64,000 bases of DNA from Microbacteriaceae bacterium (GTDB lineage Bacteria; Actinomycetota; Actinomycetes; Actinomycetales; Microbacteriaceae), in contig CANKTR010000002.1 of assembly GCA_947486475.1 (NCBI GenBank), forward strand, positions 1-64,000, written 5' to 3'. Shown here piece after piece: positions 1 to 8,004 of the stretch (position 1 is its first letter; each line of letters opens with the position of its first letter). The notes under the pieces are model-generated. The model saw nothing but the letters and a program-made list of their open reading frames with translations, searched no databases and was not told the DNA's origin. Both the position numbers and the translations under genes were made by a program.

Positions 1-807
1 ACCGAGTCGTCGCCCCGCGTCAAACCCGTCAATTTCGAGCATGTCAGCAGCGTCGAGTTCGAAGTCGAACAGCGCGATGTTCTCGATCAGTCGTTCTTTA
101 CTGGATGTCTTCGGAAAAATGATCGTCCCGTGCTGAATGTGCCAGCGCAACACGACCTGCACCACGGACTTGCCATACCGCTCGGCCACGTTCACGAGAG
201 TGGGCATTTCCGCCGCGAGGTCGACCGAACCGTGACACAGCGGTCCCCACGCTTCGGTGGCGATTCCGCGTTCGGCGAGTACCGCACGCAGTTCTTTCTG
301 CTGAAACAGCGGGTGCAGTTCGACCTGGTTCAAGACGGGAACGGTGTCGCTGACTGCGGCAATCGCGTCGAGGTGTTGCGGTTCGAAGTTGCTGACGCCG
401 ATTGACGTCGTGAGTTCGTCCTGCTGGAGAACCTCGAGCTGGGTCCACGCATCGACGTAGGTGCCGCGCACCGCCGCCGGCCAGTGAATCAGATACAGGT
501 CGACGTGTTCGAGGCCGAGGCGGTCGAGCGAGCCGCTGATGGCATCGCGCGCTTTCGGCTGGTCGCCGTTCCACAACTTGGTCGTGATGTACAGGTCGTC
601 TCGGGGTATTCCGCTCTCACGAATCGCGCGGCCGACACCCTTCTCGTTCTGATAGATGCGCGCGGTGTCGATATGGCGGTAGCCCAATTCGAGGGCGGCG
701 GACACAACACGGTACGCGTTGTCGTCGTCCAATTTGTAGGTGCCGAGACCCAGCTGCGGGATGCTCGTGCCGTCATTGAGCGGAACGGTGTTAACGGAAG
801 AAGCCAT
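1..807 (-). CDS. Aldo/keto reductase, C-terminus cut by the window edge
   Basis: NADPH-dependent reductase of the aldo/keto reductase superfamily (2,5-diketo-gluconate reductase-like AKR5 type), probably reducing small aldehydes or ketones in the cytoplasm. I read 269 codons on the minus strand from ATG at 807 to the edge without a stop. The family is about 275 residues long, so only the last few are missing. Visible family signatures are IPQLGLGTYKLDD near the N-terminus, GYRHIDTARIYQNE (catalytic Asp and Tyr), TTKLWN (catalytic Lys), DLYLIHWP (catalytic His), SIGVSNF and FPKTSSKERLIENI (NADPH 2'-phosphate binding). The gene starts 40 nt after nrdB on the same strand, and its start codon lies inside a stem-loop. 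The exact substrate cannot be told. Confidence 0.9.
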   Translation of the reverse strand, partial: MASSVNTVPLNDGTSIPQLGLGTYKLDDDNAYRVVSAALELGYRHIDTARIYQNEKGVGRAIRESGIPRDDLYITTKLWNGDQPKARDAISGSLDRLGLEHVDLYLIHWPAAVRGTYVDAWTQLEVLQQDELTTSIGVSNFEPQHLDAIAAVSDTVPVLNQVELHPLFQQKELRAVLAERGIATEAWGPLCHGSVDLAAEMPTLVNVAERYGKSVVQVVLRWHIQHGTIIFPKTSSKERLIENIALFDFELDAADMLEIDGFDAGRRLG

Positions 808-833
808 GCCCCCCAGTTTATGGGGGACATGGC
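803..833 (-). promoter_or_regulatory. Stem-loop covering the aldo/keto reductase start
   Basis: An inverted repeat has a 6-bp outer arm (803-808 with 828-833), one C/A mismatch, a 5-bp G/C arm (810-814 with 822-826) and a 7-nt loop. On the minus strand the ATG (807-805) and the G-run that could serve as ribosome binding site are both inside the stem. It lies 15 nt after the nrdB stop. It may act as an nrdB terminator or attenuator (there is no U-tract) or limit translation of the reductase gene. This is inference from the sequence only. Confidence 0.45.
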
Positions 834-847
834 CTGGAACTTCCCGC

Positions 848-1840
848 CTACGAGGCTTTGGCCGAAGCGCCCGAGTTGACCTCGTACGAGGTGTTCGTCG
901 ATTCGAAGAAGTTGACCAACTGCAGCGTGTCGTTGGCGGCAGCCATCCACTTCGCGGGGTTGGGCACCTTGTAGTGCGCTTCGAAACCGAGCTCTTCGAG
1001 ACGACGGTCGGCCATGTGCTTGGTGTACTGCGTGATGTATTCCGCGTTGAGACCGAGGATGCCGTTGGGGATCATGGCCTTGTTGTACTCCTCTTCCATC
1101 ACGACGGAGTCCAGAATCATCTGCTTGATTTCGGCAGCGAATTCTTCCGTGGCGATGTCTGGGTTCTCTTCCAGCACCGTGAGGATGAGGTTGATTCCGA
1201 ACTTGAGGTGGAGCGACTCGTCGCGAACGATCCAGTCCACGAGCGAACCGAAGTTACGGAGCAGGTTGCGCTGACGGAACGACAGGGCGACCATGAATCC
1301 GGTGTAGAACCAGATACCTTCCATGATCACCGAGTACGCAACGAGGTTGCGGACGAAGTCCTGCTTGCCCTCGGTGGTGGTGATGTCGAGGCTTCGCTCG
1401 GCCATGCGCTTGATGAACTTGACTTCGAACTCTTCTTTGGCGGCGATGGCCGGGTGATCGACGTGCTGCGCGTAAATCTTTTCGCGGTCCACCGGGAACG
1501 TCTCGAGGATGTACTCGAAGCTCATGCAGTGGTTCGCTTCTTCCCACATCTGCTTGGCGAGGTAAAGGTGCGCCTCGGCTGCGTTGAGGTACGGGTACAC
1601 GCCAAACGCCAGTGCCTTGTTGACGATCAGTTCCGAGGGGTTGAAGAACGACATGAGGAACGTGATGGCTTGCCGTTCTTCATCGGTCATCTTCTTGAAG
1701 TCGGCGATGTCTTCGCCGAGCTGAATTTCGTTCGGGAACCAGGTGTTCGCAACGGCCTGGTTGTACAGGTCCATCGCCCACTGGTAACGAACGGGCTTCA
1801 GCAAAAGTCCGTCTTGGATTCCGGTTCCGAGAATTCCCAT
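848..1840 (-). CDS. nrdB: Class I ribonucleotide reductase small subunit, class Ic-like
   Basis: Beta (R2) subunit of aerobic ribonucleotide reductase, which generates the radical used by NrdA to make dNDPs. The protein has 330 residues with ferritin-like metal ligands Glu70, Glu101, His104, Glu174, Glu208 and His211. Two positions differ from E. coli-type class Ia. The first ligand is Glu70 (SEL) where Asp84 is expected, and the residue 7 after Glu101 is Phe108 (EANHCMSF) where radical Tyr122 is expected. The 31-residue spacing from ligand 1 to ligand 2 is the canonical one. Glu plus Phe is the signature of the Mn/Fe class Ic enzyme of Chlamydia. Tyr319 near the C-terminus could serve in radical transfer. 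The start has a good ribosome site (TTAGGAG). It is co-oriented with nrdA, and the NrdA tail ORF lies between them. Confidence 0.95.
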   Translation of the reverse strand: MGILGTGIQDGLLLKPVRYQWAMDLYNQAVANTWFPNEIQLGEDIADFKKMTDEERQAITFLMSFFNPSELIVNKALAFGVYPYLNAAEAHLYLAKQMWEEANHCMSFEYILETFPVDREKIYAQHVDHPAIAAKEEFEVKFIKRMAERSLDITTTEGKQDFVRNLVAYSVIMEGIWFYTGFMVALSFRQRNLLRNFGSLVDWIVRDESLHLKFGINLILTVLEENPDIATEEFAAEIKQMILDSVVMEEEYNKAMIPNGILGLNAEYITQYTKHMADRRLEELGFEAHYKVPNPAKWMAAANDTLQLVNFFESTNTSYEVNSGASAKAS

Positions 1841-1896
1841 GATTACTCCTAAGTGTTGTTGTGAAAGGTGATTGCGGGGTTATCCGCGGGTGGTTG

Positions 1897-1980
1897 TTAC
1901 TGGCAGGAGTCGCACTGGAGCAGATCCATGGGATCTACCGGTACCGAATATTCTCCTACATTGGATTCGAGCGGATTCAT
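1897..1980 (-). CDS. Detached NrdA C-terminal redox tail (27 codons, other frame)
   Basis: A 27-codon ORF begins with an ATG that overlaps the TGA of nrdA (TCATGA) and ends with DPMDLLQCDSCQ and TAA. A C-terminal C-x2-C pair of this kind is the swinging arm that re-reduces the active site of class I R1 proteins and accepts electrons from thioredoxin or glutaredoxin. The NrdA reading frame itself ends in a Gly/Ala/Ser-rich linker with no cysteine near its end. The tail is in the -1 frame relative to nrdA. An in-frame TGA two codons before the ATG limits where a frameshift could occur. Possible explanations are translational coupling through the ATGA overlap, recoding, a recent frameshift mutation, or a one-base sequence error. 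No classic slippery heptamer is visible. Confidence 0.7.
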   Translation of the reverse strand: MNPLESNVGEYSVPVDPMDLLQCDSCQ

Positions 1981-4445
1981 GATTCACCGCCCGTCGACGA
2001 CGATCCGCCGAAGCCGAAGCCTCGTCGGGGTGCGCCAGCCGCAACGGGTTCTGCTGCGGGTGACGGAGCGCCGGCGCTGGTGCCGAAGCCCTTCCTGCTT
2101 CCTCCACTAATTTCTTCGGCCTTGTTGACCTTGACCGTGGACTGTTCTGCGGTGTGGCGCGGCTTCATGTGCAAGTAGTAGGTCGTTTTGACGCCACGAG
2201 TCCACGCACCCGTGTAGATGTCGACCATTTCGTCGATGTCGCGTGTTTCGAGGTACATGTTGCGGCTGATGGCTTGGTCGATCCACTTCTGGGCGCGACC
2301 CGCGACCTCGAGGAACGAATTGGGGTCGAGCTGGAAGCTGGTCTTGTAAATCGCCTTGATGTCATCCGGAATCGAGGCGATGCTCTGGATGTCGCCTTGC
2401 GAACGGAGGATGTCTTCGCGAACCGACTCCCACAGACCGCGGTCGGAGAGAGCATCAACGAGGTTGCGGTTGACCTCGAGGAACTTTCCGCTCGAGGTCG
2501 AGCGCGAGAAGATCTGCGAGAACTGAGGATCGAGACCGGGGGTCGTTCCGGCGACGAGACCGATGGACGCCGTCGGAGCGATGGCCATGAGGGTCGCGTT
2601 GCGGATTCCGCCCTTGACCTTGACGCGAAGCGCATCCCAGTCGAGACGGGTCTTTCGAGAGATCTCGATTGCGACGCCGCGGTCCTTTTCGGCGAGGTCG
2701 ATCGAGTCAAAGGGTACGAGTCCCTGCGACCAGCGCGATCCCTCGAAGTTGTCGTACGAGCCACGCTCGCGGGCGAGGTTCGCCGACTCGTCAATCGCTG
2801 AGTACGAAATGTGCTCGGTGATTTCGTCGATGAGGTCGTAGGCCGCTTCGCTGTCGTACGAGATGCCAAGGCGCTCACAAATATCGGCGAAGCCCATGAG
2901 CCCCAGTCCGACCGCGCGGTTTTCCTTGTTCGCCTTGTCGGCTTCGTGCACCGAGGAACGCGTGATGTCGATGAGGTTGTCGAGCTGGCGAACGGCGACG
3001 CGGGCGCTCTCGTCCATCTTGACCCAGTCGATTTTTCCTGCGACGAGGTGCGTCGAGAGGTTGATCGATGCCAGGTTGCAGACCGAGACGTTCTCGGCGT
3101 CTTGCGGGAGACAGATTTCGGTGCAGAGGTTCGACGAGTGAATCGTGCCGGTGTTGTTGTTAAGTGCACGAAGGTTAATCGTGTCTTTCCAGGTCAGCCA
3201 CGGGTGCGACGACGACTGGAGCGAGATAAGGATCTGCTTGAACTGTTCGCGGGCGGAAATCTTTTTGAAGAGGTTCATTTCCCCCTTTTCCGCCATCGCG
3301 ATGTATTCCGCATAGCGCTTGGAGAACGCGGCGCCATACAGTTCGTTGAGGTCCGTGACCTCGAGCGGGTCGAACAGGTACCAGTCATCGTCGTTCTGGG
3401 CGCGCTTCATGAACTCGTCCGAGATCCACACCGCGGTGTTCGCGGTTCGCGTGCGACGGTAGGGGTCACCGGAGTTCTGACGGAGGTCGAGGAACTCGGG
3501 GAAGTCGAGGTGCCAGTTCTCCATGTAGAAGCACAGAGCGCCGAACTTCTTACCGCCGCGCGAGATCGCGCGGAGAACCGAGTCGATGGTGTGCATGAAG
3601 GGAATCGGTCCGGTCGACACGGTGTTGTTCGAACGGATGGGTGAACCCTGAGCACGCAACTTGGTGACCGAGAGGCCGATGCCACCCGTGCCCTTCGTGA
3701 GCCACATGACGTCGCGCGTGGTCTTGGCGATGTGTTCGATGTCGTCCTGCATTTCGAGGACGAAGCAGTTCGCGAGTTGTGGGTAGGACGTGCCCGCGTT
3801 GACGAGGGTCGAACCGGCGGCCAAATACTCGAGCGTCGACATCTTGCGGTAGAACCGAAGGGCGGTCTCGGTCGGGTTCTTCTCGTTGAGCGAGAGCCCC
3901 ATCGCGATTCGCATCCAGAAATACTGGGGAACCTCGAGCGCGTCGCCGTTGCGTCCCTTGACGCCGTAACGGTTGTTGAGCGTGACCACGCCGATGTACT
4001 TGAGAAGTTCGTCGTGGGCCGGTTCGAGTTCCGCGGCGAGAGTGTCGAAGTCGAACATCTCGACGAGGCGGGAGTCGAGCAGGCCTTCCGTCACTCCGCG
4101 GCGAACGTTCTCTTCAAAGTGCGCAGCGTGGAGTTTCTTCAGTTCATCGGGCGACGAGTAGTCACCGAGAACGCTCTTGTAGATGGTCTTGAGAAGCAGG
4201 CGGGCGGCGATGGTGTCGAACCCGGGATAGTCCTTGACGTTCTGAAGGGCGACCTGGATGACGGCTTCGTCGAGCTGTTGCGACGTGATCCCGTCGAACA
4301 GGGTGAGTTCGAGTTCCGTACCGATTTGGGTGACCCAGGCAAGTTTGTCGGTGAAGCCTTCGGCGGCCTGTTCGATCGCAAGGTTGATTTTGTTCGCGTC
4401 GTATGGCTCGCGACTTCCATCGCGTTTGACGACCGTGATGTTCAT
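1977..4445 (-). CDS. nrdA: Ribonucleoside-diphosphate reductase large subunit
   Basis: Alpha (R1) subunit that reduces ribonucleoside diphosphates; 822 residues from the ATG at 4445. I prefer this start over the ATG at 4505 because the ATP-cone begins directly (MNITVVKRDG) and AGGGAC lies about 10 nt upstream. An N-terminal ATP-cone spans about residues 1-90. Active-site residues are visible: Cys227 (LANCFV), the N-x-C-x-E triad (Asn439, Cys441, Glu443), Cys456 (SVCNLAS) and the Tyr-Tyr radical-transfer pair in KTTYYLH. The last 45 residues are a Gly/Ala/Ser/Pro-rich linker with two RGFG/KGFG motifs and no terminal Cys pair. That pair is encoded by the next small ORF in another frame. The operon promoter has tandem NrdR boxes. 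Confidence 0.95.
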   Translation of the reverse strand: MNITVVKRDGSREPYDANKINLAIEQAAEGFTDKLAWVTQIGTELELTLFDGITSQQLDEAVIQVALQNVKDYPGFDTIAARLLLKTIYKSVLGDYSSPDELKKLHAAHFEENVRRGVTEGLLDSRLVEMFDFDTLAAELEPAHDELLKYIGVVTLNNRYGVKGRNGDALEVPQYFWMRIAMGLSLNEKNPTETALRFYRKMSTLEYLAAGSTLVNAGTSYPQLANCFVLEMQDDIEHIAKTTRDVMWLTKGTGGIGLSVTKLRAQGSPIRSNNTVSTGPIPFMHTIDSVLRAISRGGKKFGALCFYMENWHLDFPEFLDLRQNSGDPYRRTRTANTAVWISDEFMKRAQNDDDWYLFDPLEVTDLNELYGAAFSKRYAEYIAMAEKGEMNLFKKISAREQFKQILISLQSSSHPWLTWKDTINLRALNNNTGTIHSSNLCTEICLPQDAENVSVCNLASINLSTHLVAGKIDWVKMDESARVAVRQLDNLIDITRSSVHEADKANKENRAVGLGLMGFADICERLGISYDSEAAYDLIDEITEHISYSAIDESANLARERGSYDNFEGSRWSQGLVPFDSIDLAEKDRGVAIEISRKTRLDWDALRVKVKGGIRNATLMAIAPTASIGLVAGTTPGLDPQFSQIFSRSTSSGKFLEVNRNLVDALSDRGLWESVREDILRSQGDIQSIASIPDDIKAIYKTSFQLDPNSFLEVAGRAQKWIDQAISRNMYLETRDIDEMVDIYTGAWTRGVKTTYYLHMKPRHTAEQSTVKVNKAEEISGGSRKGFGTSAGAPSPAAEPVAAGAPRRGFGFGGSSSTGGES

Positions 4446-4529
4446 CGGTGCCTGTCCCTTCGTTCGTCTTTTCTGGCCCTGCGATCTGCGGAATCGTGCC
4501 AGCACGAGGTGTTAACGTCTGGACTAAAA

Positions 4530-4577
4530 ACACTACATCTACGTATTAGATTTGGTCAAGAACCCCATATGTTGTGG
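4530..4577 (-). promoter_or_regulatory. nrdAB promoter with tandem NrdR boxes
   Basis: Two sequences fit the NrdR-box consensus acaCwAtATaTwgtgt: 4530-4545 (10 of 16 by my count, strongest in the first 12 positions) and 4562-4577 (12 of 16). They start 32 bp apart, about three helical turns, the usual spacing of paired NrdR boxes. On the minus strand a -35 TTGACC (4559-4554) and a -10 TAGTGT (4535-4530) are separated by 18 bp. The first box therefore covers the -10 element, which fits repression by NrdR when dATP is high. No nrdR gene lies in this window. Confidence 0.7.
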
Positions 4578-4592
4578 CGTGTCGTACACAAT

Positions 4593-4620
4593 TGGGGATA
4601 ACTTGTCCACGCTCTCCACA
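4593..4620. promoter_or_regulatory. Cluster of three DnaA-box-like 9-mers
   Basis: Three near matches to the DnaA box TTRTCCACA lie within 28 bp upstream of the nrdA promoter: TTATCCCCA on the minus strand (4601-4593), TTGTCCACG (4603-4611) and CTCTCCACA (4612-4620). The first two differ from the consensus at one position each and the third at about two. Control of nrd genes by DnaA-ATP is known in E. coli. Linking replication initiation to dNTP synthesis here is inference. Confidence 0.4.
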
Positions 4621-4705
4621 GGTTACGGCGAACCTCGGACGCATAAAACGTGCGCATCCCTCAAACGCAACAATCGCCGTCTGATTGCGCTATAGATTTG
4701 TTAGT

Positions 4706-5878
4706 ATGAAGCGTTACGGGCAATTACTGAGCATCCCGGGTGTCATCCCCGTCGTTCTCGCACAATTACTCGCCCGCTTTCCCGGCGGAATGTTGACCAT
4801 CGGGCTGCTCATCCACTACCAAAAACAAACGGGGAACTTCACGGTCCCGGGACTCGCGCTCGCTGCGCTGTCGATCGGTCAGGCGATTTCCATTCCCTTG
4901 GCCTCGCGAATGATCAGCACATACGGCATCCGCCTCGTTCTGGGAACGCTCATCACCATCTGCACTGGCGCAACGCTGGTAGCGGCCCTCGTTGTCCTCG
5001 ACACCATCCCCACGATTCTGCTCGGTTTCGTCATCGGCGCATCACTGGCCCCCATCCAGCCCGCCGCCCGCGCCGTGTACCCGTCGATCGTCCCGAAGCG
5101 TCAGTTGCAGTCGCTGCAAGCACTCGATGCGAGCGTCCAGGAACTCATCTGGATCGCCGGTCCCGTCATCACCGTGTTTCTTGCCACACAAATCGACTCG
5201 ACCACTGCCGTGCTCTCCACCATCGTTTTCGGCGCGGGCGGCGGACTGTGGTTCCTCAGCCGAAAAGAGGTCGGGGCGGCGCAACTCGAACAATCATCCG
5301 GGCGCCTCGGGTCGGTTCTGAAAAATCGGGCGGTCGTAATCGGCGTGATGAGCGGATTCCTCGTTGTCGGTTCCTTCGGCGCGATCGAGGCGGGGACCGT
5401 CGCAGCATTCGGAAGTGAAGAGAACTCCATCGCCGGCATCGTTCTCGGGCTGTGGGCAATGTCGTCACTCATCGCCGGCCTCGCGATGGGCCATACCCCG
5501 ATGGGCCCCTGGTCGCTGTCACGGCGGCTCGGCGTCGTTGCCATTGGCACCGGGCTCGCAATGTTCACCGTCGATCCGATTCTCCTCACTATCGCGCTGT
5601 TCATCTCTGGGCTCGGCGTCGCTCCGGCGATGACGGTTCAATACGCAATCGCAACCGAATCGGTGGCCAAGGGAAACATCCCCGAGAGTCTCGGCTGGCT
5701 CGGCACGGGTTGGGTCGGTGGCGCGGCACTCGCGAGCGCCATAGCCGGCGTCTCCATCGACCTGTGGGGGGCCACGGGTGGGTTCGTCGTCGCCACCGCG
5801 TTTGCGGGGCTCGCCGCGCTCGTCCCCGCGCTCTTCGTCAAATCACTACCGGATTTGCGCCACCTCGCCGCACACTGA
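4706..5878 (+). CDS. MFS transporter
   Basis: Major facilitator superfamily membrane protein of 390 residues with about 12 hydrophobic segments; its substrate is unknown. It resembles the drug-efflux-like MFS proteins common in actinobacteria, with a short cytoplasmic N-terminus (MKRYGQLLSIPGV) and a central charged loop near residue 185 (SRKEVG). I chose the ATG at 4706 rather than the TTG at 4685. A TATAGAT hexamer-like element (4691-4697) lies just upstream, which suggests a leaderless transcript. The gene is divergent from nrdA. No regulator or partner enzyme is next to it, so the sequence does not indicate the cargo. Confidence 0.85.
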   Translation: MKRYGQLLSIPGVIPVVLAQLLARFPGGMLTIGLLIHYQKQTGNFTVPGLALAALSIGQAISIPLASRMISTYGIRLVLGTLITICTGATLVAALVVLDTIPTILLGFVIGASLAPIQPAARAVYPSIVPKRQLQSLQALDASVQELIWIAGPVITVFLATQIDSTTAVLSTIVFGAGGGLWFLSRKEVGAAQLEQSSGRLGSVLKNRAVVIGVMSGFLVVGSFGAIEAGTVAAFGSEENSIAGIVLGLWAMSSLIAGLAMGHTPMGPWSLSRRLGVVAIGTGLAMFTVDPILLTIALFISGLGVAPAMTVQYAIATESVAKGNIPESLGWLGTGWVGGAALASAIAGVSIDLWGATGGFVVATAFAGLAALVPALFVKSLPDLRHLAAH

Positions 5879-5973
5879 TTCACGAAACGCCCCACCGGTC
5901 TGTGGATCATTCTTCTATGATTCCTAGATGTTTCCGTTAGGCGTTGCGCGCCCACAGGCGTAACGTGACGAAC

Positions 5974-6852
5974 ATGAAGATAACCCCGCTCCTTTCCGTC
6001 CTTGCCTTGTCCTCGATTGCCCTGACCGGCTGCGCGTCAACCAGCTACGAATCACCCGTCTCTGACGCCTACCTCTATAGCTCCGGAGCACCCGCCGTCG
6101 GCGGAAGTAATGCCGACCTCGGTTCCACTGCGGGCATGTCGTCGATTCGCGACGAGTCGATCATCACCACGGCCTATGCCTTTCTGACAGGGGATGACCC
6201 CGCGGCCGTCGCCGACGAGGTGGAGAAGCGAAGCAAGGCTGCCCAGGGCAAGATCGATGGCCGATCGGCCTCGAGCGACAGTGATGGAAAAATCACGTCG
6301 GTTTCTCTGACCGTTCGCATACCCGCCGCCGAAATCGATTCGTTCCTCACGGGGCTCGACGAGATCGCAACGGTTCACAACCTCAGCCAGAATTCAACGG
6401 ACGTGACGCTCACCGTCACCGACTATGAAGCGCGCATCTCGGCGCTGGAGTCCTCCATCGCTCGATTCACCGCCCTAGGAAAGTCAGCGAAGACCACGAC
6501 GGACCTGATCGAGATTGAGTCCGCCCTCGCGGAACGGCAGGCGCAACTCGAACAGTTGCAATCCGAAATGCGCTACTACAGCGACCAAATCGCGCTCTCT
6601 ACGGTTCAGGTCGACATCGGCCTTCCCGACAGCGCAACCGACCCCATCCCCGACGATTTCTGGGGTGGAATCGTGGCCGGCTGGTACGGGCTCCTCGCGT
6701 TCTTCGGCGGGACTCTCGTTGCAATCGGAATGGTCATCCCCTGGATTCCCGTTGTTGCCGGACTCGCGTGGCTTGGTCGGTGGCTGGTACGCCGCCTCGC
6801 CGCCCGCCGATCGGCGACGCCCGCCCCAACGAAAAAGACCGCGAAGCGCTAG
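5974..6852 (+). CDS. DUF4349 lipoprotein with C-terminal membrane helix
   Basis: Predicted cell-surface lipoprotein of 292 residues. It has a signal peptide with lipobox ALTGC (acylated Cys near residue 19). A DUF4349 domain follows, with the typical pattern of an alpha/beta part (SVSLTVRIPAAEIDSFL), a long heptad-rich coiled coil (TDYEARISALESSIARF to LIEIESALAERQAQLEQL), and a C-terminal hydrophobic segment followed by Arg/Lys. The family's function is unknown. The start at 5974 is supported by TAACGT seven bases upstream (leaderless type) and places the signal peptide at the very N-terminus. It converges with the CoA transferase gene and overlaps it by 4 nt at the stops. Confidence 0.85.
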   Translation: MKITPLLSVLALSSIALTGCASTSYESPVSDAYLYSSGAPAVGGSNADLGSTAGMSSIRDESIITTAYAFLTGDDPAAVADEVEKRSKAAQGKIDGRSASSDSDGKITSVSLTVRIPAAEIDSFLTGLDEIATVHNLSQNSTDVTLTVTDYEARISALESSIARFTALGKSAKTTTDLIEIESALAERQAQLEQLQSEMRYYSDQIALSTVQVDIGLPDSATDPIPDDFWGGIVAGWYGLLAFFGGTLVAIGMVIPWIPVVAGLAWLGRWLVRRLAARRSATPAPTKKTAKR

Positions 6853-8003
6853 TCGCCCGCAATCCAACGCAGAACGGCCTTGGTGTGCTGGCCGAGCGTC
6901 GGTGGCGCGGAGTGATGCGTCGGGGTGATCTCCGTCACCCCGTCGAACCACCGCAGGGGCGGTCCGGGGATGTCGATGGGACCCAGCGTTGCGTGATCGA
7001 CCGACACGACGAGCCCCTGCGAACGAGTCTGGTCCCAGGAATAGACCTCGTCCATCGACCGAACCTTGCCCGCGGGGACACCGGCCGTGGCGAGGGCGTC
7101 AAGTACCTCGCCCACCGTCCACGTCGACAGCGCGGTGTTGACTCCGGCAATCAGGTCATCGATAAAGGTGACTCGCCCTGCGTTCGTGTCGAACCGCTCG
7201 TCGTGTTCGAGTTTGAGCACGCGACACAGCGCTACCCAGTGGCCTTCGGTTCCGACCGCGATCTGTACCTGCGAGTCGGCACAGTGAAACAATCCGTAGG
7301 GCGCGAGCGACGGGTGGTGGTTACCCCGCGCTGTTCCCGAAACGCCCGCCACCGTCTGGGCCGTGCCTTGATAAACGTGAGCGCCGACGGTAGAGGCGAG
7401 TAGCGACGTGCGAATTATCTGCCCCTTGCCGGTCTTTTCGCGATCGAGGAGGGCGGCGACAATTCCGAACGCGCCGTTCATTCCGGCGAGAACATCAGAG
7501 ATGGGGACTCCGACGCGTTGCGGGTTGTCAGTCCCAGGGCCTGTGACGGACATGAGCCCCGCCTCGCCCTGCGCAATCTGGTCGTAGCCCGGCCTGTTCG
7601 CCTCCGGACCGTCATGACCGAAGCCCGTGATCGACAACACAGTGGCGCGCGGGTTGAGTGCGTGAATGCGCGCATCGTCGAAGCCCAAGCGGGCGAGGGT
7701 TCCCACTCGGAAGTTTTCGATCAGCACGTCGGCGCGTTCGATGAGTGTCGTGAGGGCAGAGGTTCCCTCGTCGGTCTTCAGGTCGAGAACGACGGATTCC
7801 TTGTTTCGATTGATGGACAGAAAGTACGTCGATTCACCGCCGACAAATGGCGGTCCCCACCGACGTGAATCGTCCCCGTCGGGGGACTCGATTTTGATGA
7901 CCCGTGCCCCCAGGTCGCCCAACATTTGCGCGGCCTGCGGCCCGGCGACAGCACGGGACAGATCCACAACCAGGATTCCCGTGAGAGGCCCGTGGCTCGT
8001 CAC
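6849..8003 (-). CDS. CaiB/BaiF family (class III) CoA transferase
   Basis: Family III acyl-CoA:carboxylate CoA-transferase of 384 residues. These enzymes move CoA between carboxylic acids, for example in formyl-CoA, carnitine or succinyl-CoA pathways. Family motifs are the N-terminal LTGILVVDLSRAVAGP, LGDLGARVIKIE, INRNKESVVLDLK, and ENFRVGTLARLGFD, which precedes the loop usually containing the active-site Asp. I chose the GTG at 8003 rather than the ATG at 8033. It is preceded by GGAAG at good spacing and leaves one base between it and the DedA stop, whereas the longer form overlaps DedA by 29 nt. The substrate is unknown. It follows a DedA gene in an apparent two-gene operon, without obvious functional relation. 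Confidence 0.85.
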   Translation of the reverse strand: MTSHGPLTGILVVDLSRAVAGPQAAQMLGDLGARVIKIESPDGDDSRRWGPPFVGGESTYFLSINRNKESVVLDLKTDEGTSALTTLIERADVLIENFRVGTLARLGFDDARIHALNPRATVLSITGFGHDGPEANRPGYDQIAQGEAGLMSVTGPGTDNPQRVGVPISDVLAGMNGAFGIVAALLDREKTGKGQIIRTSLLASTVGAHVYQGTAQTVAGVSGTARGNHHPSLAPYGLFHCADSQVQIAVGTEGHWVALCRVLKLEHDERFDTNAGRVTFIDDLIAGVNTALSTWTVGEVLDALATAGVPAGKVRSMDEVYSWDQTRSQGLVVSVDHATLGPIDIPGPPLRWFDGVTEITPTHHSAPPTLGQHTKAVLRWIAGD

Positions 8004-8004
8004 G

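Noticed and set aside
740..1852. Plus-strand ORF of 370 codons opposite nrdB
   Set aside because: It is an antisense shadow of nrdB, with low-complexity Val/Arg/Asp composition and no recognisable domain.
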